Shown: piece after piece, positions 45,657-53,781 of the stretch | Position numbering within the stretch: the stretch's first letter is position 1 | Layout of the letters: each line of letters begins with the position of its first letter | Source of the DNA: an uncultured Holophagaceae bacterium | GTDB taxonomy: Bacteria; Acidobacteriota; Holophagae; Holophagales; Holophagaceae | Length of the DNA stretch: 54,016 nucleotides | NCBI GenBank assembly: GCA_903863195.1 | Contig: CAIPAY010000131.1 | Span: 1 to 54,016, forward strand | Reading direction: 5' to 3' | Notes under the pieces: model-generated | Told to the model about the DNA's origin: nothing | The model's database searches: none | The model's input: the letters and a program-made list of their open reading frames with translations, nothing else | Program-made: the position numbers and the translations under genes

Positions 45657-47687
45657 TCAGCGGGCCTGGGCGCCGGTGCTGCGCAGGAGCGCGAGGCGCT
45701 GGCGAGGATCCCAGTCCGGCTTGCCAAGGTCGTGGAGCAGCGCGCCGACGGGGACGAAGCTCCAGCCTTCCTGGCGGGCGCGATCCATGAAGGCCCCGAG
45801 CCCTTCCGTGGGGCGGTCGCTGCTGCGGCGTGCTGAGCCTAAGTGCATGAGCACGATGATGCCGTCGCCATCGCGGTTCAGCCGCTGCTGCAGCCGCTGC
45901 ACGATGGCCTCGCCGGTGCGGTAGAGGCGGCGCTCATGGGGCGTGGCCCAGTCCAGGGTGTCGGCGCCCTCGCTCCAGCCCACGTGCCGGTAGCCCAGCT
46001 CCTCGGCCCAGCGGCGGATCTCGGCCGTGTGCTCGCCGTAGGGCGCGCGCCAGAGGGGGTCCATGGGCCTCCCGGCGACGCGGAGCAGGGCGGCATCGGC
46101 CTCCAGGAGCTCATGCTGCACCCGCTCGCGGGTCCACTTCGGGTCGCGCTTCATGCCCGGCGCGAAGTGGGGGTGGTTCATGGTGTGGTTGCCGATCTCG
46201 TGGCCCTCCGCCGCCATGCGCTTTACCAGGGCGGGGAAGCGCTGGATGAAAGCGCCCGTGAGGAAGAGGGTGGTGCGCAGCCCCCGGGCCTTCAGCAGGT
46301 CCAGCACCTCGGTGGCCACCTCGGCGCTGGAGCCGCCGTCGAAGCTGAGGACGAGGCGCTTGCGGCCGCCAGGGCCGCGGGTGAGGTTCAGCGCCTCGCC
46401 CATGCCCGGCCAGGTGACGGCTGCGCCGGTCTGGCCCGGCGGGAAGAACGGCTGGGGCGGCCGGGTCGGCGCGGTCTCCAGCAGGATGGGCGTGGGGGTG
46501 GAGGCGTGGCTCGAGAGGGGCGCGGTCTCCGAGGGCCCGGGCAGGGTCAGGAGCCTCCGGCCGGGAAGGGGCAGCACGGGCGTGCTGCGCAGGGACGCCT
46601 CGGCGCGGGCCTGGGCCGGAGGCAGCTCCGGGGCGGGCCGGACCGCGGGGCCTTCGGTGGTGCTGGGCAGGGTGAAGGGCTTGCGTCCCGGGAGCGGCGC
46701 CACCGGGCTGCTCGGGACCCAGGTCTCGGCACGGGCCCGAGCTGGAGGCGGCTCCGGGGCGGGGCGGACGGCGGGGCCTTCGGTGGTGCTGGGCAGGGTG
46801 AAGGGCTTGCGTCCCGGGAGCGGCGCCACCGGGCTGCTCGGGACCCAGGTCTCGGCACGGGCCCGAGCCGGAGGCAGCTCCGGAGCAGGGCGGACGGCGG
46901 GGCCTTCGGTGGTGCTGGGCAGGGTGAAGGGCTTGCGTCCGGGCAAGGGGTCCAGCGTCGAGCTCTGGTGCCAGGTCTCGGCCCGGGCCCGGGCCGGGGG
47001 CAGCTCGGGCAGGGGCTTCGGGGGAGGCCCCTCGTTGGTGCTGGGCAGGGCGAAGGGCTTCCGGCCGATGAGGGGAGTGATGGGGCTGGACTGGAAGCGC
47101 GTCTCGATGCGGGCCTGGGCCGGGGGCAGCGCGGGGGCGGGCGGGGCCGGCGGCGCCTCGGTGGTGCTGGGCAGGGCGAAGGGCCGGCGTCCCGCCAGGG
47201 GTGCCATGGGGGCGCTGGGGGCGCGGGTCTCGGCCCGGGCCGAGGGGGGTGGCGGCAGGGGCGCGGGCTGGGGGGCGCGGGCCGGCGGGGCCGCGGGAGC
47301 GGGCGGGGGTTCCGCCCGGAAGGGCGCGCCCGCCTGGGCCTGCCTCGGTCGTGAGGCCGCTTCCGGGTCGGAGAACTGGAACCGGGCCAGCACCCGGCCG
47401 TCCTCGGTGCGCAGCACGGCGGTCTCCCCGGCGGGGGGCCGGAAGAACTCCCAGCGCAGGGGGCCAGGCTCCGCAAAGCGGCGCTCCCGGATGGACTTGC
47501 CTTCCAGGACGAGGTCTGTGCCCTCGCCGACCTCGCCCTCGATCACGGCCAGGGGACCGATGGGATGCCAGGTCCAGGCCATGGTCACCGGAAACGAGGG
47601 CGCCGAGGCCGGCGGGGACGGCGGCGGCGGCTTCCGCCCGCAGGCTGTCAGCACCAGCAGCAGGGCCAGGGCGTGGCGGAGCCTCAA
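45657..47687 (-). CDS. NodB-type polysaccharide deacetylase lipoprotein with 42-residue tandem repeats
   Basis: 676 aa read from a TTG whose TTGA overlaps the upstream stop; a GTG at 47708 is the alternative. The TTG start gives a compact signal peptide ending in the lipobox LLVLTAC (Cys16). After a short beta-like domain come five 42-residue repeats and a partial sixth (residues 149-391), rich in Pro. The C-terminal NodB domain (about 445-660) has motif 1 as SFDGG (base Asp450 kept, the usual second metal-binding Asp replaced by Gly), motif 2 NHTMNHPH (His501, His505), motif 3 WRAPYG and motif 5 LMHLG. Such enzymes deacetylate peptidoglycan or other glycans. The missing Asp makes activity uncertain, though FDGG/FDAG variants exist. 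Confidence 0.85.
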   Translation of the reverse strand: MRLRHALALLLVLTACGRKPPPPSPPASAPSFPVTMAWTWHPIGPLAVIEGEVGEGTDLVLEGKSIRERRFAEPGPLRWEFFRPPAGETAVLRTEDGRVLARFQFSDPEAASRPRQAQAGAPFRAEPPPAPAAPPARAPQPAPLPPPPSARAETRAPSAPMAPLAGRRPFALPSTTEAPPAPPAPALPPAQARIETRFQSSPITPLIGRKPFALPSTNEGPPPKPLPELPPARARAETWHQSSTLDPLPGRKPFTLPSTTEGPAVRPAPELPPARARAETWVPSSPVAPLPGRKPFTLPSTTEGPAVRPAPEPPPARARAETWVPSSPVAPLPGRKPFTLPSTTEGPAVRPAPELPPAQARAEASLRSTPVLPLPGRRLLTLPGPSETAPLSSHASTPTPILLETAPTRPPQPFFPPGQTGAAVTWPGMGEALNLTRGPGGRKRLVLSFDGGSSAEVATEVLDLLKARGLRTTLFLTGAFIQRFPALVKRMAAEGHEIGNHTMNHPHFAPGMKRDPKWTRERVQHELLEADAALLRVAGRPMDPLWRAPYGEHTAEIRRWAEELGYRHVGWSEGADTLDWATPHERRLYRTGEAIVQRLQQRLNRDGDGIIVLMHLGSARRSSDRPTEGLGAFMDRARQEGWSFVPVGALLHDLGKPDWDPRQRLALLRSTGAQAR
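46515..47243 (-). repeat. tandem 126-bp coding repeats (five full, one partial)
   Basis: A 126-bp unit encoding 42 residues is repeated in frame; the typical unit contains ARAETWVPSSPVAPLPGRKP and FTLPSTTEGPA. Units four and five are nearly identical in DNA (the word CCTTCGGTGGTGCTGGGCAG recurs exactly 126 bp apart, at 46651 and 46777), pointing to recent duplication, while the outer units have diverged. Confidence 0.95.
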
Positions 47688-48034
47688 CGGCCTGCCCCGG
47701 CGCGGCACAGGGCCCAGTAGTTGTTCTTCTCGCGGACCTTCACCCAGCAGGGCCTCAGCGCTGCCGCCTGCAGGTGGAGGAAGGCGTTCTCGGCCAGCAG
47801 CTCCGCCGTGGGATTGCGGCCGGCCAGGGCCGGCAGGTCGTTGAGCAGCCGATAGTCGAGGCCGCCCACCCAGGCGTCCAGTGCCTCGGCGAAGGCCCCT
47901 TCCTCGGGCTCCAGGGCGAGCTCCACCGCCGCCTCCACTTCCCAGTTGTGGCCATGCCGGTCTTCCTGGAAGCCCGGCAGGTCATGGAAGTGGTCCGCCA
48001 CAAAGGGGCGGCGCAGGGAGAGGGTGAAGGCCAT
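47684..48034 (-). CDS. QueD/6-pyruvoyl-tetrahydropterin synthase-like protein lacking catalytic residues
   Basis: 116 aa, the family's usual size. The zinc-site histidines are kept (FVADHFHD and RHGHNWEVEA), as are NPTAELLAENAF and VREKNNYW with the substrate-binding Glu. But the catalytic Cys that normally precedes HGH by four positions is Gln (FQEDRHGH), and the Asp-His pair of the usual LDHRYLN is Asp-Tyr (LDYRLLN). So the protein probably binds zinc and a pterin-like ligand but should not carry out standard QueD or PTPS chemistry. Other queuosine genes are absent here. Its stop overlaps the start of the deacetylase gene. Confidence 0.82.
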   Translation of the reverse strand: MAFTLSLRRPFVADHFHDLPGFQEDRHGHNWEVEAAVELALEPEEGAFAEALDAWVGGLDYRLLNDLPALAGRNPTAELLAENAFLHLQAAALRPCWVKVREKNNYWALCRAGAGR

Positions 48035-48060
48035 CGGGAGAGTATAGCGGTCGGTTATGT

Positions 48061-48322
48061 GCTAGCGGCTAGCAGCTGTCAGCTATCAGCTGTCAAAAAC
48101 AGATGGGGCCCGGCAACTGGGTGGGCCGGGATTTTGCCTGGGCTGATTTCGGAGGGCCGATGGCAATCCCCTTGCGCCCCGCCCAGGCGCTCGGGTGAGA
48201 ACGGCCCTGCTCGACCGACAGCCGACAGCCAACACGGACAGCCGACCCCCCTGCCCCTGGATTCCCCCTACCGCCCCGATGGGTCGGCACCTTCTTGACC
48301 GACAGCTGACAGCCGACAGCTA
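48061..48322. repeat. intergenic inverted repeat with GCTGTCAGCTATCAGCTGTC arms
   Basis: Left arm 48061-48094 (GCTAGC words, then AGCTGTCAGCTATCAGCTGT) faces GACAGCTGACAGCCGACAGC ending in the HD gene stop codon (48299-48322), with a further arm-like stretch at 48214-48246 (GACCGACAGCCGACAGCC). The arms match those at 24262-24463, but the interior differs. It fills the 285-bp gap between the HD gene and the QueD-like gene, so the latter's promoter must lie within or next to it. Confidence 0.85.
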
Positions 48323-48982
48323 GGAGGGCCCCAGCTCCGCCCGCAGGGCCTCCAGGTAGGCCAGCATCGCCCGCTGGCGGGCCCCGGCCTGGCGCTGGCC
48401 CGCGGCAGTCTTCATGCCCTCGGCCAGCTTCAGGAGTTTCCGCTCGAAGTGGTCCAGGCTCCAGGCTTTGTCATCGAGCTCACGCTCTTCGCCCCAGGGA
48501 TCCTCCGGGTGCCACAGCCCGGCGCCGAAGCTGGCGCCCGTGGCGAAGACCCGGGCGATGCCGATGGCGCCCAGGGCCTCCAGCCGGTCCGCGTCCTGCA
48601 CCACCTCGGCCTCGAGGCTGGCGGGGGTGCCGCCGCCGCTCCAGCTGTGGCTGGCCACCGCCGAGGCGACCGCCTCGGCACGGGACTCCAGGCCCGGCGT
48701 TTCCCGGCACCAGAGGGGCACCTGCTCCGCGGCCAGCTGGGCCGTGAGCGGGGACTCCGGGTGGTTCTTGGGCCGGTAGATCAGGTCGTGGAGCAGGGCC
48801 GCCGCCACGCAGACCTCCGGGTCCGCGCTCTCTTCTTCCGCCAGCCGCCGGGCCAGGTGGGCCACCCGCAGGATATGTCCCAGGTCGTGGGCCGCATCCC
48901 GCTGGAAGGTCTCCGTGGCCAGGTGCGCGCGGAGCCGCGCCAGCAGCGGGTCGGACCAGGAGAAGGGGAAGGGTTGGGCCAT
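48320..48982 (-). CDS. HD-domain phosphohydrolase
   Basis: 220-aa cytoplasmic metal-dependent hydrolase. The HD superfamily ligands are visible: an early His in RDAAHDLGHILRVAHLA, the HD pair in AALLHDLIYRPKNHPE, and a late Asp in VVQDADRLEALGAIGIARVF. The pattern resembles YedJ-like HD proteins acting on nucleotides or phosphate esters; the substrate is unknown. Its stop codon lies at the edge of an inverted-repeat element. It is divergent from dsbD with 80 bp between starts. Confidence 0.9.
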   Translation of the reverse strand: MAQPFPFSWSDPLLARLRAHLATETFQRDAAHDLGHILRVAHLARRLAEEESADPEVCVAAALLHDLIYRPKNHPESPLTAQLAAEQVPLWCRETPGLESRAEAVASAVASHSWSGGGTPASLEAEVVQDADRLEALGAIGIARVFATGASFGAGLWHPEDPWGEERELDDKAWSLDHFERKLLKLAEGMKTAAGQRQAGARQRAMLAYLEALRAELGPS

Positions 48983-49062
48983 CTCTCCAGCCTAGCCTTC
49001 CACCGGGGCCCGGCGAAAGGCGCGGATCGTCGTAGCATGGAGGGTTCCGGCCCGGAGGCCCC

Positions 49063-50793
49063 ATGCGTGTGCTGACCACCCTTGTCCTGAGCCTCTGCCT
49101 CGCGGTGGTGGCCTGGGCCCAGCGGGCGGATCCCGGCTTCGATCCCGTCAAGGACGTGAGCCTCCGCTTCGAAAAGGGCGCCGTGGTGCTGGAAGTGCCC
49201 GAGGGGGCCCACCTGAAGGCCTCCTTCATGGCTGTGGAGAAGAAGGCTGGCCCAGGCACCCTGAAGCTGGGCAAGCTGCCGCCGACCACCGCCAAGGACG
49301 AGCTGGGCGACGGCATCTGGCACGGCCGGGTGCAGCTGCCCGTGAGTGGCGCGGGCCTCAGCGGCACCGTGACCCTGGCCGTGACCTACCAGCCCTGCAC
49401 CGAGGGCGAGGGCGGCGTCTGCTACCCGCCTACGACGAGGTCGTTGTCCGTCAAGGCTGGCGAGATCCCGGCCGAAAAATTGGCGGAAGGCGCGCCGGTT
49501 TTTCTGGTGGGGAAAGCCACTGAGGGGGCCAAGGTCGAGGCGGCTCCAGTGGTGGCTGCACGCCCTGGCCCCGCTCCCGAACCGGAGCACTCGGGGCTGC
49601 TGCTGTCCCTGCTGCTGGTCTTTCTGGCGGGCATGGGCGCCTCGCTGACGCCCTGTGTGTTCCCGATGATCCCCATCACCATGGCCATCATCGGCGCCAA
49701 GGGTGGGGGCAAGGCCAAAGGCTTTGCACTCTCCGCCACGCTGGTGCTGGGCATGGCCGTGACCTACACCACCCTCGGGGTCCTCGCCGCCAAGAGCGGG
49801 GCCGCCTTCGGGGCCTTCGCGCAGCGCCCGGGCTTCCTGATTCCGGTGTCCCTGCTGTTCGCGGTCTTCTCGCTGTCCCTCTTCGGGGCCTTCGAGATCG
49901 CCCTCCCCGCGGGCCTGGCGGCGAAGCTGCAGGGCGACGGCTCCCGCAAGGGCTTCGGCGGGGCCTTCCTCATGGGCCTGGTGCTCGGGCCGCTGTCCGC
50001 GCCCTGCGTGGGACCGGTGATCGGGGCCGTGCTGGTGGCCATCGCCCAACAGGGGGACGTGTGGCTGGGCGGGCTCCAGCTCTTCGTGTTCGCGCTGGGC
50101 ATGGGCGTGCTGTTCCTGGTGGTCGGCACCTTCTCCGCGGCCCTGCCGCGCAGCGGCGACTGGCTCACTCGCTTCAAGCAGGGCATGGGCCTGGTGGTGC
50201 TGGGCTTCGCAGCCTGGAACGTGCGCCTGGTGGTGCCGGAGTGGACCAACTTCGCCCTGTGGACCGTTGTCCTCATGACGGGCGCGGCTGTCCTTGGCGC
50301 CTTCGAGGCCGCCGAGGGCCTGGTTGCCCAGCTCCGCCGCGGGTGCGCCGTCCTGCTGCTGGCCCTGGCAGTTCTGCTGGGCATCCGCGCCACAGAAGCA
50401 GGTCTCAACCTCACCCTCCTAGGCAGTTTCAATAGCCAAATCGCCGCAGGCGATTCGGCTAAGGGCTGGCTGGAACAGGACCTCGAGGCCGCCCTGGCCA
50501 AGGCCAAGGCCGAGCACAGGGTCGTGCTGGTGGACATCTACGCGGACTGGTGCGCCCAGTGCAAAGAGCTGGACGAGCACACCTGGCCGGACGCTGGCGT
50601 GCAGGCCTGGATCAAGGCGAACGCCGTGCCCATCCGCATCGACACCGACGCCAAGCGGAAAGACCTCGCCACCCGGCTGCAGATCCGCAGCTACCCCACA
50701 GTGCTCCTCCTCGACGCCGAAGGCCGCGAGCTGCGGCGCATTCTGGGCTACCAGAAACCCCAGAGCATGCTGGCGTGGCTCGAAGCCAAGTAG
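49063..50793 (+). CDS. dsbD: thiol:disulfide interchange protein DsbD
   Basis: 576 aa. Signal peptide (about 1-19), a periplasmic alpha domain with its Cys pair (YQPCTEGEGGVCYPP), a membrane domain of about eight helices with the redox Cys pair in LTPCVFPMIPI and SAPCVGP, and a C-terminal thioredoxin-fold gamma domain with WCAQCK. All six redox cysteines are present. It carries electrons from cytoplasmic thioredoxin to periplasmic oxidoreductases, possibly including the adjacent TlpA-like protein and the apocytochromes c implied by the CxxCH proteins nearby. GGAGG precedes the ATG. Confidence 0.96.
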   Translation: MRVLTTLVLSLCLAVVAWAQRADPGFDPVKDVSLRFEKGAVVLEVPEGAHLKASFMAVEKKAGPGTLKLGKLPPTTAKDELGDGIWHGRVQLPVSGAGLSGTVTLAVTYQPCTEGEGGVCYPPTTRSLSVKAGEIPAEKLAEGAPVFLVGKATEGAKVEAAPVVAARPGPAPEPEHSGLLLSLLLVFLAGMGASLTPCVFPMIPITMAIIGAKGGGKAKGFALSATLVLGMAVTYTTLGVLAAKSGAAFGAFAQRPGFLIPVSLLFAVFSLSLFGAFEIALPAGLAAKLQGDGSRKGFGGAFLMGLVLGPLSAPCVGPVIGAVLVAIAQQGDVWLGGLQLFVFALGMGVLFLVVGTFSAALPRSGDWLTRFKQGMGLVVLGFAAWNVRLVVPEWTNFALWTVVLMTGAAVLGAFEAAEGLVAQLRRGCAVLLLALAVLLGIRATEAGLNLTLLGSFNSQIAAGDSAKGWLEQDLEAALAKAKAEHRVVLVDIYADWCAQCKELDEHTWPDAGVQAWIKANAVPIRIDTDAKRKDLATRLQIRSYPTVLLLDAEGRELRRILGYQKPQSMLAWLEAK

Positions 50794-50831
50794 TCCCCGA
50801 TCGGGTCCACCCGGACTTGCTCTTCTCCCAT

Positions 50832-50854
50832 CTGAATTCGCTGCGCGAATTCAG
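50832..50854. terminator. perfect 9-bp hairpin between dsbD and the TlpA-like gene
   Basis: CTGAATTCG (50832-50840) and CGAATTCAG (50846-50854) are exact reverse complements around a 5-nt loop. On the + strand it is followed by TTTCCC. It sits in the 57-bp gap between convergent genes and overlaps the stop codon of the TlpA-like gene, so it may end transcription in both directions. The weak T run leaves this unproven. Confidence 0.55.
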
Positions 50855-51891
50855 TTTCCCAAAAACCTTTCCAGGGTCTTCTCCAGCGCCGCGCCGCGCA
50901 CCTGCGCGCCGCTGGCGAGGATGGTGCCGTCGGGGCCGATGAGCAGGGCCTTGGGGATGCCCTTCACGCCGTAGGCCTCGCTGACGGGGTGCTGGAACCC
51001 GCCCTCGATGAAGGCGTGCTTCCAGGGCATGGGGGTGGCGGCGAGCTCGCGGTAGGGGGCGATGTGCTTGACGTCGCGGTCGAAGGACAGCGAGAGCACA
51101 TCCAGGGGCTTGCCCTTGAACTTCGCCCAGGCCGCGTGCAGGGCGGGCATCTCGGCCCGGCAGGAGGGGCACCAGGTGGCCCAGAAGTCCACGAGCAGGT
51201 AGCGGCCTTTGAAGCCGGCCAGGGTGTAGGTGGTCTTGGGATCCCCCAGGGCCTGGAGGCTGAAGGCGGGGGCGGGTCGCCCCAGGCCGGTCTTCCGCTC
51301 GCCTTCCAGGATGGCCAGGGAGGACTTGGCTTCGCGGCTGCCGGCGAACTCGCCCTGCAGCTGGTCGAAGGCGGCCTTCCAGGCGGTCTCGTCCTTGGCA
51401 TCCAGGCGCTCCCAGAAGTGCTCGAACACCAGCTTGCGCCGCAGGTCCGCATCGGGGTGCCCGGCGCGCGCTGCGGTCACGTAGGCGGTCCAGCCCTCGG
51501 GCGCGAACTCGGCGCGGTCCGAGAGCAGGCCGGGACTCAGGCTCCAGGCCGGGGCCACCGGGGGCACCTCCCGGCGCAGCTGGGTCTGAAATGCTTCGGT
51601 GGGTTCCAGCTTGGCCAACTGCAGGTGGAAGAGGCGGCTCACGAGGAGGGCCTGGCGGACCTCGGGACGCTTTTCCGCTTCGAGCCGCGCCTCCAAAGCG
51701 GCCAGCTCCTTCGCGCAGTCGCCCTTGAAGTCCTTGGTGTTCCCTCCTGCCTTCACATGGGCGGCCCGGGCCTCGCCGACGGCCTTCTGCTTGGCCCTGG
51801 CGGCATCCAGCACGGCCTGGACTTCGCTCACCGGCGCCGGGGTCTGCAGGGCGGGCACGACCATCATCAGGCTAAGCAGGGGCAGGGCCAT
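50851..51891 (-). CDS. TlpA-like thioredoxin-fold protein with long helical N-terminal domain
   Basis: 346 aa. A signal peptide (about 1-18) sends it to the periplasm. Residues 20-200 are helical and charged, without a recognised family. The C-terminal 140 residues form an AhpC/TlpA domain: PAPAFSLQALGDPKTTYTLA, active site DFWATWCPSCRAEMPAL, and the cis-Pro segment VKGIPKALLIGPDG. It probably acts as a reducing thiol oxidoreductase fed by DsbD, the convergent neighbour. GGAGG precedes the ATG. Confidence 0.9.
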   Translation of the reverse strand: MALPLLSLMMVVPALQTPAPVSEVQAVLDAARAKQKAVGEARAAHVKAGGNTKDFKGDCAKELAALEARLEAEKRPEVRQALLVSRLFHLQLAKLEPTEAFQTQLRREVPPVAPAWSLSPGLLSDRAEFAPEGWTAYVTAARAGHPDADLRRKLVFEHFWERLDAKDETAWKAAFDQLQGEFAGSREAKSSLAILEGERKTGLGRPAPAFSLQALGDPKTTYTLAGFKGRYLLVDFWATWCPSCRAEMPALHAAWAKFKGKPLDVLSLSFDRDVKHIAPYRELAATPMPWKHAFIEGGFQHPVSEAYGVKGIPKALLIGPDGTILASGAQVRGAALEKTLERFLGN

Positions 51892-52085
51892 GGAACCTCC
51901 AGCGGCCTTCAGCGCCGCGCCCTCCAGTTTACCTCGGGTGCTGAGGCTTGTCTGAGGTCACGACTTCCCGGGGCGTCCCGGGTTTGAAAGGTTGGAATCG
52001 GCCCGGGTTGTGGCATTGTTTTTAATACCTTCCCTGCTCATCCACAGTCCCAGACCCCAGCAGCGCCCCCGTAGGAGGAACCCCC
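51892..52085. promoter_or_regulatory. divergent intergenic region, promoters expected
   Basis: It separates the TlpA-like and acyl-CoA synthetase starts. A TAATAC hexamer (52023-52028) within an AT-rich patch could be a -10 element for the synthetase, but no well-spaced -35 is seen. A CCCGGGGCG/TCCCGGG hairpin lies near 51967-51982. AGGAGGA before the synthetase ATG is a strong ribosome binding site. Confidence 0.35.
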
Positions 52086-53675
52086 ATGAAGCCTTCGAAA
52101 GCTCTAGCCCCGGCCCTGTCCACTGAGCCGAAAGTCTATCGGCAGGAGCTCAGCCCCATCCACTTCATGGAGCGGGCGGGCGAGGTCTACGCGGACCGAA
52201 CCTCGGTGACCGATGGGGACCGCCGCTTCACCTGGCGCGAGACCCGGGCCCGGACGCGGCGGCTGGCCTCGGCCCTGCGGGCGGACGACCTCAAGAAGGG
52301 CGACCGGATCGCCTTCCTGGCCTTCAACTCGGAGCCGCTGCTCATCGCGCACACCGCCATTCCCCTCGCGGGCGGAGTGCTGGTGGCCATCAACACCCGC
52401 CTGAACCAGGACGAGGTGGCCTACATCATCGACCACTGCGGTGCCACCAAGGTCTTCGTGTCCCCGGAGCTGCTGCCCACGCTGGCCACCGTGCCACCCA
52501 CTGTCCAGCGCGTGGTCCTCGGCCCTGACTTCGAGGCCTTGCTGGCCCGGGGCTCTGAGGAACCTGTCGAGCTGGTGCTGGAGAGCGAGGACGAACCCAT
52601 CACCATCAACTACACCTCGGGTACCACGGGCCGCCCCAAGGGCGTGGTCTACCACCACCGGGGCGCCTACCTGAACGCCCTGGCCATGGTGATCGACCAC
52701 CGCCTCCAGCTGGAGTCCCGCTACCTCTGGACCCTGCCCATGTTCCACTGCAACGGCTGGTGCTTCACCTGGGGCGTCGTGGCCGTGGGCGCCGAGAGTG
52801 TCTGCATCCCCAAGATCGAACCCGGTCCCACCTGGGAGCTGTTCGACACGGGTGTGACCCACTTCTGCGCGGCCCCCACGGTCTGCACCATGCTCATGAA
52901 CGATCCCGCCGCCCACAAGCTGGTCAAGCCCGTGCGGCTCTTCGCGGCGGGCGCCCCGCCCTCCCCGACGCTCATAGCTCGCATGTCCGAGCTGAACTTC
53001 CACCTGGACCACGTGTACGGCCTGACCGAGGTCTACGGACCCTTCACCATCAACGTGCCGCCCCCGGGTCTGGAGGCCATGTCCCCCGCGGACCAGGCCG
53101 AGTTTCGCGCCCGCCAGGGCATGGCGAACGTCTGCGCCGGGGAAGTCCGGATCGTCGATGACGAGATGCGGGACGTCCCCGCGGACAGCGCCACCATGGG
53201 CGAGGTGGTCATGCGCGGCAACGTGGTCATGATGGGCTACTACAACGACCCGGTCGCCACGGCCAAGGCCTTCAAGGGGGGCTGGTTCCACTCGGGCGAT
53301 CTGGGCGTGAGCCATCCGGACGGCTCCATCGAGCTGCGGGACCGCATGAAAGACATCATCATCAGCGGCGGCGAGAACATCTCCACCATCGAGGTGGAGC
53401 AGGCCGTGGTCTCCCACCCGGCCGTCATGGAGTGCGCCGTCATCGCGGTGCCCGATGAGAAGTGGGGCGAGGTGCCCAAGGCCTTCGTGACCCTCAAGCC
53501 CGGCGCGACACTGACCGCCGAGGAGCTCGTGGCCCACTGCCGCACCCGCCTGGCGAACTTCAAGCTGCCCCGGCACATCGAGTTCGGCGGGCTGCCCAAG
53601 ACCTCCACCGGCAAGATCCAGAAGTTCCTCCTCCGCGACAAGGAGTGGAAAGGCCGCGAGCGGCGCATCAACTAG
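52086..53675 (+). CDS. acyl-CoA synthetase (AMP-forming)
   Basis: 529-aa ANL-superfamily enzyme activating a carboxylic acid to its adenylate and then to the CoA thioester. Motifs: P loop INYTSGTTGRPKGVVYHH, LPMFHCNGWCFTWGV, YGLTEVYGP, the hinge SGDLGVSHPDGSIELRDRMK, ENISTIEVE and the catalytic Lys in PKTSTGKIQKFLL. The MFHCNGW block is typical of medium-chain or methylmercaptopropionate-type ligases rather than FadD; the exact substrate is not decidable. AGGAGGA precedes the ATG. Confidence 0.94.
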   Translation: MKPSKALAPALSTEPKVYRQELSPIHFMERAGEVYADRTSVTDGDRRFTWRETRARTRRLASALRADDLKKGDRIAFLAFNSEPLLIAHTAIPLAGGVLVAINTRLNQDEVAYIIDHCGATKVFVSPELLPTLATVPPTVQRVVLGPDFEALLARGSEEPVELVLESEDEPITINYTSGTTGRPKGVVYHHRGAYLNALAMVIDHRLQLESRYLWTLPMFHCNGWCFTWGVVAVGAESVCIPKIEPGPTWELFDTGVTHFCAAPTVCTMLMNDPAAHKLVKPVRLFAAGAPPSPTLIARMSELNFHLDHVYGLTEVYGPFTINVPPPGLEAMSPADQAEFRARQGMANVCAGEVRIVDDEMRDVPADSATMGEVVMRGNVVMMGYYNDPVATAKAFKGGWFHSGDLGVSHPDGSIELRDRMKDIIISGGENISTIEVEQAVVSHPAVMECAVIAVPDEKWGEVPKAFVTLKPGATLTAEELVAHCRTRLANFKLPRHIEFGGLPKTSTGKIQKFLLRDKEWKGRERRIN

Positions 53676-53698
53676 CGCCCGTAAAGATAAAAGCAACT

Positions 53699-53775
53699 GA
53701 TCCACCACGAAGACACGAAGACACGAAGAAGAGCAAAAGGAAAAGCCCTTCTTTCTTCGTGTCTTCGTGGTGATC
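53699..53775. repeat. intergenic inverted repeat with CACGAAGA arms
   Basis: The left arm, from 53699, reads GATCCACCACGAAGACACGA and continues with two more CACGAAGA words. The right arm (53753-53775) is the reverse complement with one 8-nt word fewer and also ends in GATC. The loop is only about 20 nt. It lies between convergent genes and has the same three-versus-two word asymmetry as the element at 27916-28008. Confidence 0.92.
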
Positions 53776-53781
53776 CGTTTC

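Noticed and set aside
46515..47243. Regular repeats considered as CRISPR or non-coding satellite
   Set aside because: The period is 126 bp, in frame, and the repeats encode a consistent 42-residue Pro-rich unit inside a secreted protein gene.
53676..53781. tRNA-like or rRNA signal in short gaps
   Set aside because: None of the intergenic gaps shows a cloverleaf with GTTCRA-type arm or rRNA conserved blocks; the structures seen are inverted repeats.
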